In this document: one piece after another, positions 1-5,395 of the stretch
Position numbering within the stretch: the stretch's first letter is position 1
Layout of the letters: every line of letters begins with the position of its first letter
From: an uncultured Muribaculaceae bacterium
GTDB taxonomy: Bacteria > Bacteroidota > Bacteroidia > Bacteroidales > Muribaculaceae
NCBI GenBank assembly: GCA_910583775.1
Contig: CAJTYD010000087.1
Coordinates: forward strand, 1 to 10,703
Direction of reading: 5' to 3'
DNA: 10,703 bases
Position numbers and translations under genes: made by a program
Notes under the pieces: model-generated
Databases searched by the model: none
The model's input: the letters and a program-made list of their open reading frames with translations, nothing else
What the model was told of the DNA's origin: nothing

Positions 1-74
1 ACGGATTAAACACTTGGCTCCTCGGAGCCGTCAAAAAATAACCGAAGTATTGTTTTAAAGGAAATACAAAAATG

Positions 75-230
75 AAAAACAGCATAACAGTTTCATTTTT
101 ACCTACTGAATTTAATTATGCTGTTTCTAAATTAGATAAAGATAAAACTGTTACGCAAACACATATCGCGTATATATTTATCCAACTGAATTTCAGCCAA
201 ATATATATTATTAATTGATATGCTGTTTTT
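75..230. repeat. AT-rich upstream region with inverted repeats
   Basis: A perfect 12-bp inverted repeat is visible: AAAAACAGCATA at 75-86 and TATGCTGTTTTT at 219-230. A second, 10-bp copy of the right arm (TATGCTGTTT) lies at 117-126, and TAACAGTTT at 85-93 is matched inversely by AAACTGTTA at 145-153. The stretch is strongly AT-rich and precedes the promoter-like boxes of the lipoprotein gene. It could fold as an RNA leader or be the remnant of a small element; low complexity makes chance a serious alternative. I see no convincing gene in positions 1-291. Confidence 0.35.
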
Positions 231-241
231 TACCTTAAAAT

Positions 242-273
242 TTTGGAAATGATGATTTAATGAAATAATTTTG
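242..273 (+). promoter_or_regulatory. Bacteroidales-type promoter for the lipoprotein gene
   Basis: TTTG at 242-245 is followed after 20 nt by TAATTTTG at 266-273. This matches the Bacteroides housekeeping promoter pattern (TTTG at -33, TAnnTTTG at -7, about 19-21 nt apart). It would start transcription around 280, giving a very short leader before the ATG at 292. It also argues against the TTG at 271 as translation start, since that codon lies inside the -7 box. It may serve the whole RiPP locus, because no clear promoter is seen between 669 and 731. Confidence 0.5.
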
Positions 274-291
274 GAACAAAATAATAAAAAT

Positions 292-669
292 ATGAAAGAG
301 AAAATCATTATTCTAACATTATTGTTTATATCTATTTTAGCGTGCAAGGCTGATACCGATACCGATATGCCGTCAGCGGATCCAGATGATATCAAGATTG
401 AAGAGATTAATAATCGCCCCAAATCAAATCAATCTGAAATCACGAATTTAAGCTGTAGTTATTTCAGAGGCAATTTGAATTTTAGATTTGCGACTCCGGA
501 AGGGAAAGCCTTAGTTAAGGTGACTAATCTTAACTCTGGAACTACTGTTTCATCTACATTTTTGACATTCCATGAGTATAACCTATATATTGGTGAAATA
601 CCGGGGAATTATGAAATCTATGTCGAAACAACAGTAGGAAGTAAATACCTAGGATATTTTTTAATTTAA
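292..669 (+). CDS. Small DUF3244-like lipoprotein
   Basis: This encodes a 125-aa exported lipoprotein from the ATG at 292; an in-frame TTG at 271 falls inside a promoter-like box and would only lengthen the signal. Residues 1-17 form a lysine-containing N-region and a hydrophobic stretch ending in the lipobox ILAC, with the lipidated Cys at 18. The residues after it (KADTDTD) are acidic, loosely like the Bacteroidetes surface-export signal, so surface display is possible. Residues 55-125 alternate hydrophobic and polar positions, end in EIPGNYEIYVET and GYFLI, and resemble the DUF3244 beta-sandwich of small secreted Bacteroides proteins; this is my recognition by pattern, not a search. The function of that family is unknown to me. 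It lies 61 nt before the peptide precursor and may be cotranscribed with it; self-protection or product binding is a guess from position. Confidence 0.75.
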   Translation: MKEKIIILTLLFISILACKADTDTDMPSADPDDIKIEEINNRPKSNQSEITNLSCSYFRGNLNFRFATPEGKALVKVTNLNSGTTVSSTFLTFHEYNLYIGEIPGNYEIYVETTVGSKYLGYFLI

Positions 670-696
670 ATATCAATTGATTACACATTATTAACC

Positions 697-715
697 GTCA
701 TGAAATATTCATGAC
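697..715 (+). promoter_or_regulatory. Perfect dyad upstream of the precursor gene
   Basis: GTCATGAA-ATA-TTCATGAC is a perfect 8-bp inverted repeat around a 3-nt centre. It ends 15 nt before the precursor ATG at 731. As DNA it has the size and symmetry of a dimeric regulator's operator; as RNA it could be a hairpin that protects or separates the highly translated precursor message from the upstream lipoprotein message. There is no T-run after it, so it is not a canonical terminator. Confidence 0.5.
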
Positions 716-730
716 ACAAAACCAATTTCT

Positions 731-964
731 ATGGAAATTAAAAACTTAGAGAACCTTCTTCTTCAAGAAATGGAAGAAGTTGTAGGCGGAGCTGCAATTG
801 TATGCGAATGCGCTAAGGGTGGTGCAGGAAGCTCAGCTGAAGGTGGGGATTGTAAATGTGATTCCGGAGCTGCTTCAATTAGCAAACCGAATCCTAACCC
901 CACACCGAATCCCGGTCCCAATCCTTGTCTATGCGCAACAGGTTCTGGAAACGGTTCTAACTAA
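731..964 (+). CDS. Double-glycine RiPP precursor peptide with three CxC repeats
   Basis: A 77-aa peptide. Residues 1-20 form a leader with the pattern LLLQEMEEVVGG, a classic double-glycine leader, predicted to be cut after Gly20 by a C39 peptidase such as the one encoded downstream. The 57-residue core is Gly/Ser/Ala-rich and has six Cys, all in CxC pairs (25/27, 41/43, 66/68). Each pair opens an imperfect 11-residue repeat CxCxxGxxxxS (25-35, 41-51, 66-76). Between repeats 2 and 3 lies an Asn-Pro-rich run, KPNPNPTPNPGPNP (52-65). The next gene, 22 nt downstream, is a radical SAM/SPASM enzyme, so the likely fate is Cys-linked modification (for example thioether bonds), cleavage and export. 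It resembles the idea of the GG-Bacteroidales precursor group, but I do not recognise this core. Product structure and activity are unknown. Confidence 0.85.
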   Translation: MEIKNLENLLLQEMEEVVGGAAIVCECAKGGAGSSAEGGDCKCDSGAASISKPNPNPTPNPGPNPCLCATGSGNGSN

Positions 965-986
965 CCCAAATCATAATAGCCAAATC

Positions 987-2441
987 ATGTATAAGATACT
1001 TAGAAACACTTGTGTGATTCGCAATGAGAAGGACTGTTCTTACCTTGTCAACATAAACCGAGCCAACTATGATAATCCCTTCTCTTTTGAATCTCTTACG
1101 ATACCTCCTTTTATGGGTTATATTTTATCTGAAATAGGGAAATATCCATATCAGGAATCATGCGAAAAGATTTCAATAGCTCTAAATGTTTCTTTAGAAG
1201 CGATTGAGAGTTTTCTTTTGCAACTGATTAATGCAAAAGAACATATACGTTTTAAGATATCTGATGATTTGGCTATTATTTTACCTCCTAACCTATTAGA
1301 GGAGTCCAACAAACCGGATTCAAAAAGACATATTACATCCGAGGATTTCGATCCTAAAGGAGAATTCAAGATTAAAAGGCCGTTAATTCCATTTTCGGCA
1401 AATCTAATGGTAACAACAGCATGTACTACAGACTGCATCTATTGCTACGCAGACCGTTCTATTTCTCCTATATTAACGACACAAGAAGTTCTTGAAATCA
1501 TTGACAACCTGTATGAATCGGGGGTAGTGAATGTCACAATAACCGGAGGAGATCTTATGAGAAGAGAAGACTGGCCCATAATAATGAAAAGAATAATAGA
1601 GTTAAACTATAATCCTTTCATTTCAACAAAGACCCCTCTTGACAAAAACGGGATAGATTTATTAAAATTCCTTAATTATAAAGAAATTCAATTTTCATTA
1701 GACTCCTGCGATCCCGGAATCTTAAAAAAAATGGTGAATGTTGACAAAGAATACTTCGATAAAATAAGACAAATGTTGGAGTATTCCTCTACTCAAGGTT
1801 TAGGAATAAAAATACGGACTGTCATCACAAAACTAAATGGATCCAAGGAACAATTTGATAAATTATTCAATTTCCTAAGTCAGTATGAATGCATTAAAGG
1901 TTGGGATTTGACACCTGTATTCTTTTCTGAGCACAAAAAAAACAGAACGACTGAATTAAAACCCGAAAATGAAGATTTAAAATACATATATAATTTTGCC
2001 TATTCATTTAATGGCAAGTTCAAGATTCATATAGATCGGGTAAAAGAAGATGGTTACAAAGTGAAACGTTGCCAAACAACGAATGAGTTTGTTAAATGCA
2101 ATCAGACCTGTCTTGCAAATGTATCTACAATTTCTATTCTTGCCAATGGGAAATGTACTGTATGTGAAATGCTTTATAATAACCCTACCTACATATTAGG
2201 AGACATAAAGCAACAAACTCTTAAAGAAATTTGGAATTCCGAGAAAGCCCTAAATTTTTACTATCCTGAGCAAAAAAATTTTCCAAAAGATTCCCCCTGT
2301 TCCTCATGTGGCGAATTCAAGGAATGCAGATTGAATTACGGCAAGAAAGTATGTTTCTCTGACATTGGAAAAATGAAGCTCAGGCCGGAAGACCCAGACT
2401 CAAGATGTCCGATGGCAAAAGACACTGATCTCCTTCTCTAA
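987..2441 (+). CDS. Radical SAM/SPASM peptide maturase
   Basis: A 484-aa enzyme starting at the ATG at 987. The frame is open back to an ATG at 798, but that start would lie inside the precursor gene in another frame, and a start 22 nt after the precursor stop fits an operon. Residues about 30-110 look like a winged-helix, PqqD-like leader-recognition region (LSEIGKYPYQE, then helices up to LINAKE); this is inference. The radical SAM core begins with C146-x3-C150-x2-C153, the ligands of the SAM-cleaving [4Fe-4S] cluster, followed by TITGGDL, a variant of the GGE motif. The C-terminus is Cys-rich as in SPASM domains: C371, C375, C390, C393, then C438-x2-C441-x5-C447, C456 and C474, enough for two auxiliary clusters. 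It probably acts in the cytosol on the upstream CxC precursor. Reaction type cannot be read from sequence; thioether or epimerisation chemistry are family possibilities. Confidence 0.9.
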   Translation: MYKILRNTCVIRNEKDCSYLVNINRANYDNPFSFESLTIPPFMGYILSEIGKYPYQESCEKISIALNVSLEAIESFLLQLINAKEHIRFKISDDLAIILPPNLLEESNKPDSKRHITSEDFDPKGEFKIKRPLIPFSANLMVTTACTTDCIYCYADRSISPILTTQEVLEIIDNLYESGVVNVTITGGDLMRREDWPIIMKRIIELNYNPFISTKTPLDKNGIDLLKFLNYKEIQFSLDSCDPGILKKMVNVDKEYFDKIRQMLEYSSTQGLGIKIRTVITKLNGSKEQFDKLFNFLSQYECIKGWDLTPVFFSEHKKNRTTELKPENEDLKYIYNFAYSFNGKFKIHIDRVKEDGYKVKRCQTTNEFVKCNQTCLANVSTISILANGKCTVCEMLYNNPTYILGDIKQQTLKEIWNSEKALNFYYPEQKNFPKDSPCSSCGEFKECRLNYGKKVCFSDIGKMKLRPEDPDSRCPMAKDTDLLL

Positions 2442-2499
2442 AAAACTTAACTTATCTGTCACAAAATTCAATAAAGACGGTTAATATAGTATCGTAAAC

Positions 2500-2632
2500 C
2501 ATTGGTGATGAAACTTAACATTTCACAGTTAAAATGTAAACAATTCAGTTTATTTTAACCACACTAAATGTGGATCATAGACGTTAATCAACATTCGAAT
2601 TTATTAACCAATGTTAAGTTTCACCAGTAATG
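2500..2632. repeat. Concentric inverted repeat between maturase and barrel genes
   Basis: Arms 2500-2522 and 2610-2632 are reverse complements over 23 positions with three differences, the inner 14 bp (TGAAACTTAACATT, 2509-2522 against 2610-2623) being perfect. A second hairpin, CCACA-CTAAA-TGTGG (2559-2573), has the same centre, position 2566. The sequence between the outer and inner arms does not pair appreciably. A 9-bp direct repeat GTAAACCAT flanks the structure at 2494-2502 (overlapping the left arm by three bases) and 2636-2644 (just outside the right arm). It fills most of the 216-nt gap 2442-2657, where I see no gene and no clear promoter. It could be an RNA structure that lowers readthrough into the export genes, a binding site, or a small non-autonomous element. 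Confidence 0.6.
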
Positions 2633-2657
2633 ATTGTAAACCATATATTCACGCACT

Positions 2658-4967
2658 ATGAATCTATATCATTTCGACAAAAGAGCAATAAGACAATTGG
2701 TTTGTCTTATATGCCTGTGCTTTACTTCCGCTCCGGCATTTGGAGAGATATTTAATGCCCGTGTTGAGAATACAAATAAGAAGAGAATACCTGACGTTGC
2801 CATCACATTCCTGAATATAGACAACGATACTATAAAGAGTCTGAGATCGGATGCCGAGGGAAAGTTTAAATATGATTCATCCGTTGCCTATATAATCTTT
2901 GAACATCCCGATTATGACACAACCAGGGTAAACGTCATTTATGACAAAGACGCCCTGTTCATCATGAAGTCTTCGAAAGAACTTGCTGAAATCGTGGTAA
3001 CCCCCGATCTTGTAAAGCAGTTCCTCGATCATCAGCAATATACCATTCCTCGCGAGGAAATGAAAAAGTATTCCAATTCACTGGAATGCCTGAACGAAAT
3101 TCCGTTTCTCAAAGTCTCCGTCGACAATACAATAAGCTATGGAGGCGCCCCCGGTGTCCGACTGATGGTAAACGGAACGGAGGTGTCGCCTGTAGAGGTA
3201 TCCAGCATCTCCAAAGACGACATATATAAAGTGAATGTGTATACCGTTCCTCCTCAGCAGCTTTTAGGACAAAACATTACAGCTGTCGTTGACATCATAC
3301 TTAAATCTTCTCTGGCAGGAGGCAGCGGCGGAATCAACACACGTAATTATCTTAACAAGGCATTCGGGAATAATGACGGCTCCTTCTTCTATAATTACAA
3401 GCGTTCGAGATTCTCCGTTACATTCGATGAGTTTCATAATGCCGTCAACAACACTTCATATATTGACCAGATCATTGACTATACCTTCGACGGAACAAAT
3501 TATTACAAAACCAAAAATGGAGAAGGAGGCAAGAACCGCGTGAATGAGAATTCCATAAAACTTGCATTTCAGAACGGTGTATCAAACGACTATATGGTAA
3601 ATGTCGCCTTAACAGGCAATATCAACCGGGTCGCATTCATAGAGAATCAGAAAGTCAGAGACTTCGGAGGAAATGAATATACAGCAGAGAATTATTCGCG
3701 TACGCCTCAGGAAAATATAGGAGTAAGAGCCTCATTTGAGAAATATTTGGGAGAGAAAGGCTCGAAAGGGCGTTTTTACTCAACCATGCAATGGTCGCTC
3801 AATCATTCCACATTCTTCAATTCCTACACGGAGAGTCCAATTACAGCCGGGAGCAATCCATTTGACGCGGTAACCGATATATCCTCTCACCTGAACAATC
3901 TCTGGGCTTACCTGAACTACTCTACACCCTATAAAAAATGGGGACAACTCGACTTTGCGCTGCAGGGGAGTCTCAACAGATACCGGGAGTCCGGATCAAC
4001 CCATCAGACAGATCAAAACTTCGCTTCTCTGATAATACGCCATTCGTTCAATTACCGTTATCTGTATTCATATATCACCGCAGGCGCCAACTATTCATAT
4101 ATAAATTCCACACTGGCACCGAAAGCTGAAAAGAGAGTCAATCCAATCTTCAATGTACTTATCTATTATATTCCCAACAACCGTTTCAGAATATACGGAG
4201 GATATACATTCAACAGGAACAATCCCTCAACTTCTCAGATGACCGAAACACCGCAATGGCGAGACAACTATTATGTCTACCACGGAAATGCGGATTTAAA
4301 GATCTACGATTCTCATAATGTGTCGATCAGCACTTCGTATATCAACAAGTTTTTTGAATTGGCGGCTTCCGCAAGATATACCGTGGCCGACAATATGATC
4401 GGAACAGTTTTCATAACCACTCCCGATTATATTCTGGAGACATTGATGAACCAGAAAAGCAACCAACGTCTTTTAACCCGCGCCTCTCTCTCGATCTACC
4501 CGTTAGGCAGAAAGAACTGGGAGATTTACGGCACCGTGGAATGGGGTCGCGAATGGGGAAAGAATAACTTCTATTCATATATCGGTAAACCCACGAACTA
4601 CCATCTTGGGTCCGACCTTAACTTCAACAAATGGAATGCCGGAGTATGGATTCAGTTACAGAGCGAAAAATTCAACGGAGTTTCAACCTCCACAAGAGCA
4701 TTTACCTGGTCGTTAAGCGGCTCATACCGACCCATCGAGAATCTTACACTTGGTCTCGAATGGGACTCGCCGTTCATGAGACATAAGATCGAGAAAGAAT
4801 ATACCGTTCCCCAGGCTCTTGTCCATATAAATGAACGGGGCTATTACAAGTCCACGACAAATTCCGTTAGACTCCGCGTTTCATATTATTTCTCATTCGG
4901 CAAAAAACACAACCGCTTCAATGATGCCGAAGGGGCCTCCACTCAATCGGGAATACTACAAAGATAG
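2658..4967 (+). CDS. Outer-membrane beta-barrel protein with carboxypeptidase-regulatory-like N-terminus
   Basis: A 769-aa outer-membrane protein of the Bacteroidetes TonB-receptor-like/OMP_b-brl type. Residues 1-29 are a signal peptide (hydrophobic 14-28, cleavage near APAFG|E). Residues about 31-108 form a carboxypeptidase-regulatory-like beta-sandwich (RIPDVAITFLN, SDAEGKFKYD). Residues about 115-220 resemble a plug domain (LNEIPFLKVSVDNTISYGG, VRLMVNGTEVS, DIYKVNVYT, AVVDIILKSS). The rest is aromatic-rich alternating beta strands, ending with a strand near 738-748 and a 21-residue polar tail. It is shorter than a typical SusC (about 1000 aa), and I see no SusD partner or clear TonB box. 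The stop is only 6 nt before the transporter start, so the two are surely cotranscribed. Its likely job is passage or reception of the exported peptide at the outer membrane; siderophore- or glycan-type uptake is not indicated by context. Confidence 0.85.
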   Translation: MNLYHFDKRAIRQLVCLICLCFTSAPAFGEIFNARVENTNKKRIPDVAITFLNIDNDTIKSLRSDAEGKFKYDSSVAYIIFEHPDYDTTRVNVIYDKDALFIMKSSKELAEIVVTPDLVKQFLDHQQYTIPREEMKKYSNSLECLNEIPFLKVSVDNTISYGGAPGVRLMVNGTEVSPVEVSSISKDDIYKVNVYTVPPQQLLGQNITAVVDIILKSSLAGGSGGINTRNYLNKAFGNNDGSFFYNYKRSRFSVTFDEFHNAVNNTSYIDQIIDYTFDGTNYYKTKNGEGGKNRVNENSIKLAFQNGVSNDYMVNVALTGNINRVAFIENQKVRDFGGNEYTAENYSRTPQENIGVRASFEKYLGEKGSKGRFYSTMQWSLNHSTFFNSYTESPITAGSNPFDAVTDISSHLNNLWAYLNYSTPYKKWGQLDFALQGSLNRYRESGSTHQTDQNFASLIIRHSFNYRYLYSYITAGANYSYINSTLAPKAEKRVNPIFNVLIYYIPNNRFRIYGGYTFNRNNPSTSQMTETPQWRDNYYVYHGNADLKIYDSHNVSISTSYINKFFELAASARYTVADNMIGTVFITTPDYILETLMNQKSNQRLLTRASLSIYPLGRKNWEIYGTVEWGREWGKNNFYSYIGKPTNYHLGSDLNFNKWNAGVWIQLQSEKFNGVSTSTRAFTWSLSGSYRPIENLTLGLEWDSPFMRHKIEKEYTVPQALVHINERGYYKSTTNSVRLRVSYYFSFGKKHNRFNDAEGASTQSGILQR

Positions 4968-4973
4968 CAAATA

Positions 4974-5300
4974 ATGAAATTCAAGTTCATACAGCAACAT
5001 GACGCAATGCAGTGTGGCGTTGCATGTATGGCAATGATTTGCCACCATTTCGGGAAAGATTATACTGTTTCCACACTCAACCCTTATTGCACGCCCTCTT
5101 CGGAGGGCGTGTCGCTTAAAGGGATGGCAGACCTTTGCGAATCAATCGGACTGGATTATGCGGCCGGCCGAATAGATATTGAGTCCCTGATTGAGAGTCC
5201 TCTGCCTTGCGTGCTTCACTGGGGACAGAACCATTTCGTAGTCTTATATAGTGTCATTGGCAAAAAAACAGAAAAAAAGACTCCAGAAAATTCCATATAG
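4974..5300 (+). CDS. PCAT N-terminal part: C39 peptidase domain, ends at a frameshift
   Basis: Zero-frame product of 108 aa, the front of a peptidase-containing ABC transporter. It has the C39 (papain-like) motifs: QQHDAMQCGVAC with oxyanion Gln at 7/8 and catalytic C14, and LHWGQNHFVVLY with catalytic H87. The frame stops at 5298-5300 before the third catalytic residue. In the -1 frame the domain goes on: after K102 come DSRKFHIADPAKGKISY, placing the expected Asp at 111 of a joined protein. The whole gene read with one -1 shift would span 4974-7183 and encode 736 aa, the normal size for a PCAT. The truncated product alone should be catalytically dead. Its role in the joined form is to cut the precursor after Gly-Gly at the cytosolic face during export. 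The start is 6 nt after the barrel gene, suggesting translational coupling. Confidence 0.85.
   Translation: MKFKFIQQHDAMQCGVACMAMICHHFGKDYTVSTLNPYCTPSSEGVSLKGMADLCESIGLDYAAGRIDIESLIESPLPCVLHWGQNHFVVLYSVIGKKTEKKTPENSI
5273..5279 (+). other. Slippery heptamer A_AAA_AAG at the PCAT frame switch
   Basis: In the zero frame the codons are GAA-AAA-AAG (5271-5279), so 5273-5279 is an in-phase X_XXY_YYZ heptamer A_AAA_AAG, the type used for -1 frameshifting in the E. coli dnaX gene. A slip here gives Lys-Lys then GAC (Asp, 5279-5281) and reads on through the C39 and ABC domains. The switch must occur between 5252, where the -1 frame opens after a TAG, and the zero-frame stop at 5300. Another A7 run is at 5262-5268 but is not in slippery phase. 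Nine nt downstream a weak nested pairing is possible: AATTCC 5289-5294 with GGAATT 5338-5343, and AGAT 5302-5305 with ATCT 5321-5324. Whether this is programmed recoding or an indel is not decidable from sequence alone. Confidence 0.55.
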
Positions 5301-5395
5301 CAGATCCTGCCAAAGGGAAAATCTCATATTCATACAAGGAATTACGTAAAAAATGGGAAAGCTGCCACTCCGACACAGCCTACAAGGGGATAGCT

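Noticed and set aside
16..29. GC-rich hairpin GGCTCC-TC-GGAGCC suggestive of a terminator.
   Set aside because: No T-run follows it on either strand, so it does not qualify as an intrinsic terminator.
2..58. Possible 3' end of an upstream gene (open in frame 2 to a TAA at 56-58, or in frame 3 to a TAA at 39-41).
   Set aside because: Too short to decide which frame, if any, is coding; no family recognisable.
72..218. Small ORF of 48 codons on the + strand.
   Set aside because: AT-rich, no recognisable motif or signal, overlaps inverted repeats, no promoter-like box in front; not distinguishable from chance.
886..925. Asn-Pro codon run in the precursor as a DNA tandem repeat or CRISPR-like unit.
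   Set aside because: The repetition is in the peptide; codons vary (AAT/AAC, CCT/CCC/CCG) and there is no unit-spacer structure.
798..986. The maturase frame is open for 63 codons upstream of 987, overlapping the precursor in another frame.
   Set aside because: The precursor frame shows clear leader and repeat design, while the overlapping sequence shows no domain pattern; an ATG 22 nt after the precursor stop is the sensible start.
5262..5268. First A7 run as the frameshift site.
   Set aside because: In the zero frame it reads GGC-AAA-AAA-ACA, so no X_XXY_YYZ heptamer is in phase; it remains a possible indel site only.
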